From: Verrucomicrobiaceae bacterium
GTDB lineage: Bacteria > Verrucomicrobiota > Verrucomicrobiia > Verrucomicrobiales > Verrucomicrobiaceae
Direction of reading: 5' to 3'
Assembly: GCA_016713035.1 (NCBI GenBank)
Contig: JADJPW010000007.1
Location: 1 to 64,000, forward strand
Length of the DNA: 64,000 nucleotides
Below are positions 8,984-17,304 of the stretch, piece after piece (position 1 is the stretch's first letter; every line of letters starts with the position of its first letter). Position numbers and translations under genes: made by a program. Below the pieces are notes generated by a model. It made no database searches. It was not told the DNA's origin and worked only from the letters and a program-made list of their open reading frames with translations.

Positions 8984-10897
8984 TCACAGCGTCACAGGAC
9001 CGCTCGGCGTTTTGTCGAGGAAGGTGCGGTGCCAGAGCTCGGTGGTGAGCAGCGTCCAGAGCCACATGCTGTGATCCTCGCGGCCGGCGCGGTCGTCTTC
9101 GATCATGCGGCGGACGACTTTGGCGTCGTGGAGGCCGCGGGAGTTGATCTGGGTGTCGGACAGGAATTCGTCGATGACGGTACGCAGCGGGCCGCGCATC
9201 CAACTGCGCAGCGGGCTGTTGAAGCTGGCTTTGGGGCGATAGACGACATCGTGCGGCAGATGTTTGGCACCGATGCGTTTGAGGAGATGCTTCTGGATGC
9301 TGCCCTGGATGCGCAGATGCGGCGCGGCGCGGAACATGGCCTCGGCGACGTCTTTATCGACAAGGGGTGGCCGTGTCTCGATGCTGGCGGCCATCGTCGC
9401 TTTGTCGCTGTAGGTGAGGTTGTGCTCCGGCAGGAAGACTTGCGTGTCGTTCAAGCACATGCGCGTGAGGTAGCTGAGGCCGGGGGCGTTCAGCGCGGCC
9501 TGCTGGCGGAGCCAGAAGGGTGTGGCGTGGTAATTGGCACCGCGATAGAGCTCCGCGAAGCGCTGTGGTGTGAGTGCGAGGTCGGCAGCGAGGTAGCGCT
9601 CGGCCTCGGGGAGCGAGGCGTAGCTCATGAAGCGCTTCATCATGCGAGGAAGCAGCAGACCGCGGCTCTTGGTCGCAACGGGCAAGGCATCCACGATGCG
9701 TGAGATGCCACTGCGGATGAAGGAAGGCGTGAGGGACTGGAAACGGCCTGCGTGGAGGCAGGCGAGGTGTTTGCGGTAACCGCCGAAGATTTCGTCACCA
9801 CCGACGCCGTTGAGCAAAACGATGATTCCCATGTCGCGTGCGGCTTGCGAGATGAGATAGGTGTTCACGGCGGCGGGATCAGACAGCGGCTCGTCCATGT
9901 GCCAGACCATCTTCGGCAGCAGTTCGGTGATCTTCGGCTCGATCTCGAATTCATGCAGCTTGAAGCCGAACTTGTCGGCCACAACGCGGGCGTAGGTGGC
10001 GTCGTCGCTGGCTTTTTCGAACTTCTGGTCCTGCGATGAAAATTTGATCGTGAAGGCGTCGATGCGGCCCGTGTTATGCCGACGCATGAGGGCGCTGATG
10101 AGCGAGGAGTCGAGTCCGCCACTCAAAAAAGTGCCCACCGGCACATCGGCGATCATTTGCATCTCGACGGCTTTTTCGACGAGGTCGCCGATCTGCTCGA
10201 TGGCCTCGTTTTCGTCGGTGAGCGTCTCGGTGGGCTCGAGTTGCCAGTAGCAACGCGTTTCGAGTTTACCGTCCTGCCAGGTGAGCGTGTGGCCCGCAGG
10301 GAGCTTGTCGATGCCAAGGAAGCCGGTGCTGGGGGCGATGAGGAAGCGGTTCGGATTGCGCAGCGCCTCGTCATCGCGCTGCGCGGTGACGAAGGGACAT
10401 GCGAGCAGCGCTTTGATCTCGGAGGCGAAGGCGAGACCACCGCCGCTGGTTTTGGTGAAGTAGAACGGCTTGATGCCGAGCTGGTCACGAGCGGCAAAGA
10501 GCCTGCGCTTGTCCAAATCGATCCACGCGAAGGCGAACATGCCGCTGAGTTTGTTCAGGCAGCCTTCACCCCACTCGATGAGCGCAGCGAGGAGCACTTC
10601 GGTGTCGCTGCTGCTGCGAAAGGTGTGGCCTTTGGCCTCCAGCTCGCGGCGCAGTTCGCGGTAGTTGTAGATCTCGCCGTTGAAGCTGATCCAGTGCCTG
10701 CCGCAACTGCTGCGCATGGGCTGCGCACCACCGGGCGAGAGATCCACGATGGCGAGGCGGTTGTGCGCGAGGCCGCTGTTCATCTCCGCGAACCACTGCA
10801 CGCCGGAAGCGTCGGGTCCGCGGTGGCGCATGGTTGCGTTGATGCGCTCCAGCAGAGTGGAGTCACCGCAGTTGAGAAAGCCGGCGATGGAGCACAT
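8984..10897 (-). CDS. asnB: Asparagine synthase (glutamine-hydrolysing)
   Basis: The 637-residue enzyme has the N-terminal glutaminase with nucleophile Cys2 (MCSIAGF), RHRGPDASG and FNGEIYNYREL, then the synthetase domain with the ATP-pyrophosphate loop FLSGGLDSSLISALM near residue 262. It transfers amide nitrogen from glutamine to aspartate or a related carboxylate. Paralogues of this type are frequent in exosortase-linked exopolysaccharide loci, where they may amidate a glycan component instead of making free asparagine; the position here fits that. The gene is 6 bp downstream of the CapK-like gene in the same direction, so the two are probably co-transcribed. Confidence 0.92.
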   Translation of the reverse strand: MCSIAGFLNCGDSTLLERINATMRHRGPDASGVQWFAEMNSGLAHNRLAIVDLSPGGAQPMRSSCGRHWISFNGEIYNYRELRRELEAKGHTFRSSSDTEVLLAALIEWGEGCLNKLSGMFAFAWIDLDKRRLFAARDQLGIKPFYFTKTSGGGLAFASEIKALLACPFVTAQRDDEALRNPNRFLIAPSTGFLGIDKLPAGHTLTWQDGKLETRCYWQLEPTETLTDENEAIEQIGDLVEKAVEMQMIADVPVGTFLSGGLDSSLISALMRRHNTGRIDAFTIKFSSQDQKFEKASDDATYARVVADKFGFKLHEFEIEPKITELLPKMVWHMDEPLSDPAAVNTYLISQAARDMGIIVLLNGVGGDEIFGGYRKHLACLHAGRFQSLTPSFIRSGISRIVDALPVATKSRGLLLPRMMKRFMSYASLPEAERYLAADLALTPQRFAELYRGANYHATPFWLRQQAALNAPGLSYLTRMCLNDTQVFLPEHNLTYSDKATMAASIETRPPLVDKDVAEAMFRAAPHLRIQGSIQKHLLKRIGAKHLPHDVVYRPKASFNSPLRSWMRGPLRTVIDEFLSDTQINSRGLHDAKVVRRMIEDDRAGREDHSMWLWTLLTTELWHRTFLDKTPSGPVTL

Positions 10898-10903
10898 GAG
10901 CGG

Positions 10904-12262
10904 TTATTTCAACGAAGTGACTAGCCACCGGTGTTTGCCGGCGCTGGTTTGTTCGACGTGATCGGTGACGCGGAGAGTGAGCGTGAAATCATCGCCGAGT
11001 TTTTGCATCAGGCCGCTGTGGATGACGGCTTCGCGGTCGCGGGACCAGTTTGGAGAGGGGAGAAGGTGGCATTCGGCCTCTCCGGGTTGGTGCTGATGGA
11101 ACTGCACGGCGAGCAGACCGTCAAAGAGGTCGTCGTGCATGTTGATGGCGGTGAGGGAGATGCGGCGACCGGTGCGGCTGATGAGGAATTCGTAATCGCG
11201 ACCGGTGATGGCCTCGACGACACGCCACGAGGCAGATTCGGCCACTCTGGCGAAGTCACCGGTGCGGTAGCGGATGAGCGGCATGACGTGATTATGAAAC
11301 GAGGTGCCGATGATCTCGCGGTTTCCAGCGGCGTCGGCTTCACCGAACTCGACGAGGCCGTAGGTGGGCCAAAAATGCAGCGCGGTGCTGCCGGGACGCT
11401 GCGCGGCGAGCACGACGCGCTCGCTGTGGCCATACCAGTGCATGATGGGCACTTTGAAGTAAGCCTCAAGCAGGCGCTGCGCTTCGGCGCTGAGTTTTTC
11501 AGAGCCGCAGAGCAAGGAGGTGAGCGGAAAGTCGAGTTTGATGCCCAACTGCATGAGCATGAGCGCGGCGCTGGGATAGCAGAGCAGATGCTTTGGCTGA
11601 AAGCGGTTCAGCTCACGTGCATAGTCGCTGAGGCGTGCCGCAGTGAGGTGGGAAGAGGAAAGCACAAGCCAGTCGCGTGTGGCGTCGTGATAGCGGATGG
11701 TGCCATCTGCACGGGTGGAGGTGACGCCGCCACGAATGACGGCGACGCGGTCTCCGTGCCGATAGCCGCAGCGTGCCCAGGTGGCGTCGAGGTAGGCCTG
11801 CTCTTTGGGTCGGCTGATGCCTTTATGCAGATCAAAACCGACTGGAATGCCGCTGGAGCCGCCGGTGGTCATGGGGAGGCGTTCATGACGCAAAGCGGGA
11901 TTGGCGAGGTTTTCGCGTTCACGGAGCAATTCGTCCTTGGTGAGCAGCGGATAGGCCGAAAGCTGCTCCAGCGACTCAAACCGCGTGGGATCGACGCCGT
12001 GCTCGGCGAAGCGTTTGGCATAAAAAGGAGCCTTTGAAGCCGCGAGGAGCGATTCACGCACCGCTGCGGTCTGATAGCGACGAATCGCGTCTGCGTCCCA
12101 GTTTTCGACCTCGCGTGCGTCACGCTGAAAGGTCGGAAATGCCGGTCCATTCCGCCACGAGGCCGGGATGGCGCGATAGACCGTGCCCGCGAGCAGCTTC
12201 ACAGGCTGCGGCGCACTCTCATAGAGCTTCAGTAGCGGATAGAGGCTGTCTTCGAGGTGCAT
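10904..12262 (-). CDS. CapK/PaaK-like adenylate-forming enzyme (phenylacetate-CoA ligase family)
   Basis: The 452-residue protein carries the ATP/AMP-binding signature LPMTTGGSSGIPVGF, a second core motif WYGHSERVVLAAQ, and the C-terminal TGRDYEFLISRTGRRISLTAI. CapK-like members of this family are widespread in capsule and exopolysaccharide loci, where they probably activate an acyl or amino-acid substituent. I chose ATG 12260-12262 (MHLEDSLYPLLKL). A longer in-frame start at 12451 adds a Ser/Arg-rich stretch that overlaps the PIN toxin gene and looks non-coding. Substrate unknown. Confidence 0.82.
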   Translation of the reverse strand: MHLEDSLYPLLKLYESAPQPVKLLAGTVYRAIPASWRNGPAFPTFQRDAREVENWDADAIRRYQTAAVRESLLAASKAPFYAKRFAEHGVDPTRFESLEQLSAYPLLTKDELLRERENLANPALRHERLPMTTGGSSGIPVGFDLHKGISRPKEQAYLDATWARCGYRHGDRVAVIRGGVTSTRADGTIRYHDATRDWLVLSSSHLTAARLSDYARELNRFQPKHLLCYPSAALMLMQLGIKLDFPLTSLLCGSEKLSAEAQRLLEAYFKVPIMHWYGHSERVVLAAQRPGSTALHFWPTYGLVEFGEADAAGNREIIGTSFHNHVMPLIRYRTGDFARVAESASWRVVEAITGRDYEFLISRTGRRISLTAINMHDDLFDGLLAVQFHQHQPGEAECHLLPSPNWSRDREAVIHSGLMQKLGDDFTLTLRVTDHVEQTSAGKHRWLVTSLK

Positions 12263-12281
12263 GCGGTGGGCACGCGGGGAC

Positions 12282-12656
12282 TCAGGCGAGGCGGAGGCCA
12301 AGGGGCACCAATTTTTCGAAGTCCGTGCGATTCTCCGTGGCAAGTGGTGCGTCCGCGAGGATGGCACAGGCTGCGATGAGGCAGTCGGCGAGTGAGCGTT
12401 TGCGACGACCTGTTTCACGGAAAAGTTTCGCGCCAAGTTCTGCTTGGCCATCGCTCATCGGGTGCTGAGCACTGATGAGCAACCGAGCGCTGGCTTCTTC
12501 CTCATGAGTCAGTGAGCCGCAGAGAAACTCTGCCCAAACGAGGACGCTGATTTCAAAGAGGTCGCCACAAGCCAGCCATTCCAAGAACTTTTGATTTGGG
12601 ACTGTTCCAGGTTTTTGCGCCCCGATCAGAAAATTTGTGTCCAGATGAATGATCAT
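12282..12656 (-). CDS. PIN-domain toxin, VapC-like
   Basis: The 124-residue protein begins MIIHLDTNFLIG, the first PIN-domain acidic motif. It continues with WAEFLCGSL (conserved Glu), SLADCLIAACA (Asp) and LATENRTDFEKL (the final T.N..DF motif). These residues form the Mg-dependent ribonuclease site of VapC toxins. It lies 15 bp downstream of a small antitoxin-like gene and ends 19 bp before the CapK-like gene. This is the second toxin-antitoxin pair in the locus. Confidence 0.87.
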   Translation of the reverse strand: MIIHLDTNFLIGAQKPGTVPNQKFLEWLACGDLFEISVLVWAEFLCGSLTHEEEASARLLISAQHPMSDGQAELGAKLFRETGRRKRSLADCLIAACAILADAPLATENRTDFEKLVPLGLRLA

Positions 12657-12671
12657 CGTAGGAGGAGGAGA

Positions 12672-12908
12672 TCAGCGACGAGATTCGTGGACGACTCTTT
12701 GCCACTCATCGAAGTCCACTCCGCGCGCAGCGAGACTTTTTTGCAGCTTTTCAGCTGCTTCGAGGCGAATGGCGATGTCGGAATTTGATGCGGGGGCGGC
12801 CGCTTTGACCGCACGCTTGATGACTTCAGCCTCTGGGGCATTCCAGAGCTGCGCAAGGCGGCTGATGACCGTGGAGGTCTCGAGATCGAGGGTGTAGGTC
12901 GTTGTCAT
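12672..12908 (-). CDS. VapB-like antitoxin (ribbon-helix-helix type)
   Basis: The 78-residue protein has a short beta-strand start (TYTLDLETSTVISRLA) followed by helices with PEAEVIKRAVK, as in ribbon-helix-helix DNA-binding antitoxins. The C-terminal arm ends DFDEWQRVVHESRR and would contact the toxin. It precedes a PIN toxin by 15 bp on the same strand, so it probably neutralises that toxin and represses the pair. The subfamily is inferred mainly from context. Confidence 0.72.
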   Translation of the reverse strand: MTTTYTLDLETSTVISRLAQLWNAPEAEVIKRAVKAAAPASNSDIAIRLEAAEKLQKSLAARGVDFDEWQRVVHESRR

Positions 12909-12975
12909 GCGACGAGGGTATGAGCCGGGAAAGGAAAGTCAACGCAGCACTCGCAGCGCGGCGGGCACCTGATTC

Positions 12976-13791
12976 CTACTGAAGCACGCAGACGTAGTTC
13001 GAGACGCCACGGAAGTACTCCTGGTCTTCGTAGTAGTGGTCGAGGTGCAAAAGCCGTCCGCCGGGCGTGACGCGGTAGAATTTGAAACCGCTGGAGGTGA
13101 GCAGATTCCAAAAATCGCGGAAGTAAGTGCGGGAATTGATGTTGCCACCGCCAAACTCAAAGGAAAGGGCGCGGATGCGGCGGTTTTTCAGCGCTGCGGC
13201 AGCACCTTCGAGCACGGAGTATTCATGGCCTTCGACGTCCATTTTTAGGAAGTCGATGGTCGTCAAGCTTTCGAGGTGCATGATCTCGTCGATCGTGGTG
13301 GTGGGCACGCTACTGACGAGATACTTTTCCTCAGCGAAGTAGGATTCGCCACGGGCGTGCAGGGACGCGGAGCCGTCGGTGGGACTGGAGGCGTAGAAGT
13401 CGGCAACACCACTTTGGTGGGAGCACGCTTTGCCGATGATGGTGGCGTTGGGGATGTGCTTGTCGAATAGCTGCTTGATGCACTCCTGCGAAGGCTCAAA
13501 AAGGAAGAGCCGCGCCTGGGGCTGATACTTGTGCATGAACACGGACCATTCCCCGATGTTGGCACCCACGTCGAAGATGACGGGCGCTTTGGAGGTGATC
13601 TGCTGGCTGGCACAGGCGACTTCTGACTCCAGGTCCCAGCCTGTGCCGGAGCCGCGTCCGAGGAGGAAGTTCACATACGCGTCGATGCCACGGGTGATCT
13701 TTTCGAGCGGTCCTGCGGTGAGGATGCTGGAAAGAAGGGGCGACACCTTTTTGGCGGCACGATTGAGGAGTCCGGCTTTATGCAGTTGCAT
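12976..13791 (-). CDS. FkbM family methyltransferase
   Basis: The protein of about 271 residues shows the SAM-binding start VIFDVGANIGEWSVFMHKY, FLFEPSQECIKQL and the FkbM hallmark IDFLKMDVEGHEYSVLEGA. FkbM enzymes O-methylate sugars or other small molecules, and several occur in this glycan locus. The ATG at 13789-13791 overlaps the upstream larB by 14 bp; a GTG at 13827 would add 12 residues and is also possible. The target hydroxyl is unknown. Confidence 0.86.
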   Translation of the reverse strand: MQLHKAGLLNRAAKKVSPLLSSILTAGPLEKITRGIDAYVNFLLGRGSGTGWDLESEVACASQQITSKAPVIFDVGANIGEWSVFMHKYQPQARLFLFEPSQECIKQLFDKHIPNATIIGKACSHQSGVADFYASSPTDGSASLHARGESYFAEEKYLVSSVPTTTIDEIMHLESLTTIDFLKMDVEGHEYSVLEGAAAALKNRRIRALSFEFGGGNINSRTYFRDFWNLLTSSGFKFYRVTPGGRLLHLDHYYEDQEYFRGVSNYVCVLQ

Positions 13792-14536
13792 GGAGGTGGA
13801 GAAAACGTAGCGCGGCGATGGCGGCACCGCAACCGTTGTCGATGTTGACGACGGTGAGGCCGCTGGCGCAGGAGTTGAGCATGGTCAGTAATGCGGCAAT
13901 GCCGCCGAGGCTGGCCCCGTAGCCGACGCTGGTCGGCACGGCGATCACAGGCGCGGCGACGAGGCCGCCGATGACGCTGGGCAATGCCCCGTCCATGCCT
14001 GCGACGGCGATGATGAGGCTGGCACTGCGCAGGAGGTCGAGTTTGGAAAGCAGGCGGTGCAGACCGGCGACGCCGACATCCGAAATGCGGGTGACTTTGG
14101 CTCCGCCGAATTCCAGCGTCTGCGCAGCCTCTTCAGCAACGGGTTGATCACTGGTGCCTGCGCTCACGACGAGGATGGGGGCTTGTTTAAAGTCACGCTC
14201 CATTTGGCCGATGCGGTAGAGACGCGAGACGCTATCATACACGCCCGTGGGGAAGCGCTGGGCGAGCTCGGCGGCGATTGGTGCGCTGACTCGCGTGGCG
14301 AGGGCGCTGCCATTCCCGGCGAGCAGCGCAGTGAGTGCGTCGGTGATCTGGTTGAGCGTTTTACTCTCTGCAAAGACAGCCTCGGGAAAGCCCTGGCGGA
14401 TGAGGCGGTGCGTGTCGGTGAGCACGTCGCCCACTTCGGCAAAGGGGAGCGTGCGCAGGCGCTCGAGCGCGGCATCCGCAGCCAGTTTGCCCTGACTGAC
14501 TTGGGAAAGGAGATCGCGGAGGCGGGCTTCGTTCAT
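13778..14536 (-). CDS. larB: LarB, nickel-pincer nucleotide cofactor biosynthesis carboxylase
   Basis: The 252-residue protein matches LarB. A helical N-terminal part is followed by a PurE-like (AIR carboxylase) domain from about residue 115: ILVVSAGTSDQPVAEEAA, GVAGLHRLL, GMDGALPSVIGGL, GYGASLGGIAALL and the final NIDNGCGAA. LarB carboxylates and hydrolyses nicotinic acid adenine dinucleotide as the first step to the nickel-pincer cofactor of LarA-type racemases and epimerases. Its start overlaps the stop of larE by 4 bp (14533-14536). No larC or larA is visible in the window. Confidence 0.92.
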   Translation of the reverse strand: MNEARLRDLLSQVSQGKLAADAALERLRTLPFAEVGDVLTDTHRLIRQGFPEAVFAESKTLNQITDALTALLAGNGSALATRVSAPIAAELAQRFPTGVYDSVSRLYRIGQMERDFKQAPILVVSAGTSDQPVAEEAAQTLEFGGAKVTRISDVGVAGLHRLLSKLDLLRSASLIIAVAGMDGALPSVIGGLVAAPVIAVPTSVGYGASLGGIAALLTMLNSCASGLTVVNIDNGCGAAIAALRFLHLHATA

Positions 14537-15348
14537 GCGGAGCGAGCGGTGAGGACTTCGTTCATACTGCCAGAGCGCAGGCCAACGAGGTCGAGGGTGA
14601 TGTACACATACCCGAGGGCTTTCAGGGCGGTGGTGATGGCGATACGTTCTTCCAAGGCATGACTGAGTTCAGCCTCTGGCACTTCGATGCGTGCTACATC
14701 GCCATGGTGACGGACACGGAGTTCACGGAAGCCCAGGTGATAGAGCGCGGCTTCGGCTTGTTCGATGGTGGAGAGCAGTTTCGGCGTCACCGCCGTGCCA
14801 TAGGGCACGCGGGAGGCGAGGCAGGCTGCGGCAGGTTTGTCCCAATTCGGCAGTTCGAGTGCTTGAGCGGCTTCACGGACGTTTTTTTTGGTGAAACCGA
14901 GTTCGTGGAGTGGACTGAGGATTTGGAGTTCACGAGCCGCCGCGCGGCCTGGGCGTAGGTCGAGCGTGTCATCGGCGTTCATGCCATCCAGAACATGTGG
15001 GATGCCGTTTTGAGCCGCAAAGTGACGTAGGGCGCGGTACACGTTATCTTTACAGAAGTAGCAGCGATTGGGCGCATTGGCCTGATACTGCGGATCGTCC
15101 GTTTCAGTCGTGGGGAGCTGTTCTAAGCGCGCACCAAGGTTTTGTGCGAGCGCGATGGCCTCTTGCTTTTCGCTTTGAGAAAGGCTGGGAGATACGGCGA
15201 GCAGCGCGATGACGTTTTCACGACCGAGCGTGTACAGGGCTGCCTTGAGCACGAGCGTGCTATCTACGCCTCCGGAGTAGGCGACAACGACTTGGCCGAG
15301 GGGGTGGAGCCATTGTCGGAGCGATTGAAGCTGTGTTTCAGGCGTCAA
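14533..15348 (-). CDS. larE: LarE, ATP-dependent sacrificial sulfur transferase
   Basis: LarE adenylates the cofactor precursor and donates sulfur from its own cysteine in some species. The PP-loop VAYSGGVDSTLVLKAAL lies near residue 22, followed by NRCYFCKDNVY and AACLASRVPYGTAVT. The cysteine in the last motif probably corresponds to the sacrificial cysteine of the Lactobacillus enzyme. I place the start at TTG 15346-15348 (271 residues, normal length, 11-bp overlap with the GT61 gene). The same frame stays open to 15684 but that part is Ser/Pro-rich shadow sequence of the GT61 gene. It is translationally coupled to larB. Confidence 0.87.
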   Translation of the reverse strand: MTPETQLQSLRQWLHPLGQVVVAYSGGVDSTLVLKAALYTLGRENVIALLAVSPSLSQSEKQEAIALAQNLGARLEQLPTTETDDPQYQANAPNRCYFCKDNVYRALRHFAAQNGIPHVLDGMNADDTLDLRPGRAAARELQILSPLHELGFTKKNVREAAQALELPNWDKPAAACLASRVPYGTAVTPKLLSTIEQAEAALYHLGFRELRVRHHGDVARIEVPEAELSHALEERIAITTALKALGYVYITLDLVGLRSGSMNEVLTARSA

Positions 15349-16600
15349 ATTGATCGAGGACTTGGTCGAGAGTGGCGAGATCGACTTGGAGATTGGCTGC
15401 GAGATTTCCTTGGGCTTCAGTTGTTTGATCAATGACTGCGCCATAACGCAGACCGGTCTGGGTGGCATAGACGGCGTAGCAATTGTTGACGTAGGCACCG
15501 GCGAATAGCTCGATGAGAGCGGTGCCGGGTCGGCAGAAGGCGAGATTGGCGAGGGCTGCACCATGCACGGCGACGATGAGGTCGGCTTCGGCAAAGAGGG
15601 CCATCTGCTGGGCGACGGAGAAGGAGTCTGCCTGTACAGTCTGAAAGCCTCTGGCATGGAGCCTAGACTGGAGTGCCTCTTCATTGAGGACGCGGCGGTA
15701 GGAGGCGTCTTGGCGGGAAATGTAGAGCCGACGTGAGGCTACGGGTGAAGTCGGCGTGCGGTGTGTGCGGGCGAAGTCGCGCATGAAGGCGGAGAGCCAG
15801 GGCGGAATGCCGCGTTTGATGAGGGAGGGGCTGCTGACGACGAGTTGGTGTGCCTGGAAGTGGCCGCGAGGGGAGGTGGGGACGCATTTTTCCGGTGAGA
15901 TGCCTAGCATTCGCAGGGTCTCGAGATGAAAGCGGGCGGGCGAGGCGGGGATGAGCCAATGATCGACGGATGCGGGGTCGAGTGCGAGTGCGGGGAGGAG
16001 TGCGAGTTTGGGCAGGGCGAAGAGCATCCAGTGGTAGTAATTGCTGACGGAGAGAGCGAGGAGACTGACGGTGAGCCCCCTGAGCTGAGTGGGAGGAGGA
16101 AGCCGCCACTGGCTGTAAATGGAGTGGTTAGAGAGGGTTTCCGGGGAGAAGGCGCGTGCCATTTCCATGGAGAGTTCGGCGATGAGTTGGTCCGAGCTGC
16201 TGATGACGGCACCGTTGGGGCCATAGACGCGAGCTTGTTCGAGGATGGCGATTTTGGCGGCTTCGTAGTCGCGGTGTGTGAGCAGGCTGTCGATGAGTGA
16301 TTTGCCATCTGGGCGAATGTGATTTTGCGGTGGCTGGATGGGTGGGGCTTGGCCGGCGGGGAATGCCTCGATGCAGGTGGCCAGGCCGGTGGCTTCCTCG
16401 ACGGTGACTGCGATGTGGCGGGGTGGACCAAGTTGGAGGGATGATCCGGGGAGTCGCCGCAGGAGGACGCCGGGGATGAAGTTGCGCAGTTTCCACAAGA
16501 GCCTGCGGCAGGTGATGAGGGACTGCCAGAGTGGTCTCTGAAGTAGGGTGGGTATCTTGCTGGCAAAGTGCCGAAGGATGAACTGTTTGAGGTGCTGCAT
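15338..16600 (-). CDS. Glycosyltransferase family 61 (DUF563) protein
   Basis: The 420-residue protein contains the DUF563/GT61 core: SNYYHWMLFALPKLALLPAL near residue 190, RRLYISRQDASYRRVLNE, and the C-terminal ADLIVAVHGAALANLAFCRPGTALIELF. Family members transfer pentoses or GlcNAc onto glycans or proteins in eukaryotes, and bacterial ones are common in exopolysaccharide clusters. Its start touches the EpsI-like gene end by one base (16600). It is the third gene of an exosortase - EpsI-like - GT61 - larE - larB chain. Confidence 0.85.
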   Translation of the reverse strand: MQHLKQFILRHFASKIPTLLQRPLWQSLITCRRLLWKLRNFIPGVLLRRLPGSSLQLGPPRHIAVTVEEATGLATCIEAFPAGQAPPIQPPQNHIRPDGKSLIDSLLTHRDYEAAKIAILEQARVYGPNGAVISSSDQLIAELSMEMARAFSPETLSNHSIYSQWRLPPPTQLRGLTVSLLALSVSNYYHWMLFALPKLALLPALALDPASVDHWLIPASPARFHLETLRMLGISPEKCVPTSPRGHFQAHQLVVSSPSLIKRGIPPWLSAFMRDFARTHRTPTSPVASRRLYISRQDASYRRVLNEEALQSRLHARGFQTVQADSFSVAQQMALFAEADLIVAVHGAALANLAFCRPGTALIELFAGAYVNNCYAVYATQTGLRYGAVIDQTTEAQGNLAANLQVDLATLDQVLDQFDA

Positions 16601-17304
16601 CAGGGAGTGCCGGTGGCGAGGTCTTTTTGGAATTTCGGCGTGATGTCGCGGATGAAGCTGAGGAGCATGCGTAGGGTCTCGGCGTCGTCACGCGGACGCT
16701 CGCCAGTCTTCCGTGGGTCCATACCTTGGGTGACGAAGGCCATAGCGGAGGGATAGGCCCAGCGGTGATTGATGCCGGAGAAGACGCTGTCTTTGAAGCT
16801 AAGCCACTGGCGTGCGAAGTCACTGGTGGTGGTGACGCCTTTGCCGACGAACCAGTAGATGTAGTGGGCGCGGATGAGGCGCTTTTTGCCTTCCGTGCGT
16901 TGATCGAGCTTTTCGAGGGCGAGGTCGCGGACATGCAGCGTGGTGCCGTTTTTCATCTCAATAGGGCGGACGGTGGAGCTGGTGATGGTCCAACCCTGGC
17001 CGGGGAGGCAGACTTCAGGCCGATGTATGGCCCGCGTATCCTGCCCAGCGATGACGAGGGATACATGGAGTGTGTCATTGGCTGCTGCATCACGGTAAGC
17101 TCTCTTAATGAGTGTGGAGTCAGCCGGGAGAAGCTTGATTTCCATCTCGGAGGCTTTTTCCTCACTGCCGACAAAAGAACCAGCTACAAACGGAAGCTGA
17201 GATATCACCCCACTATCGTCCCCTCCACGTGCTGAGGCAGAAAAATGACACAGGAGTGCTGTCGCTGCACACAGGACAAAAATAAGTAAAGAACGCCAAA
17301 TCAT
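16600..17304 (-). CDS. EpsI-like exosortase-associated protein (DUF3485)
   Basis: The 234-residue protein has an N-terminal membrane anchor or signal (MIWRSLLIFVLCAATALLC), then a periplasmic domain with HRPEVCLPGQGWTI and HYIYWFVGKGVTTTSDFARQW. These are hallmark segments of EpsI/DUF3485 proteins, which accompany exosortases either as a separate gene, as here, or as a fused C-terminal domain. Their exact role is not settled; they are linked to exopolysaccharide production and protein sorting. It overlaps the exosortase by 4 bp (17301-17304). Confidence 0.86.
   Translation of the reverse strand: MIWRSLLIFVLCAATALLCHFSASARGGDDSGVISQLPFVAGSFVGSEEKASEMEIKLLPADSTLIKRAYRDAAANDTLHVSLVIAGQDTRAIHRPEVCLPGQGWTITSSTVRPIEMKNGTTLHVRDLALEKLDQRTEGKKRLIRAHYIYWFVGKGVTTTSDFARQWLSFKDSVFSGINHRWAYPSAMAFVTQGMDPRKTGERPRDDAETLRMLLSFIRDITPKFQKDLATGTP

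Noticed and set aside
15349..15684. N-terminal extension of the larE open frame
   Set aside because: Ser/Pro-rich, lies entirely over the GT61 gene, and LarE reaches normal length from TTG 15348.
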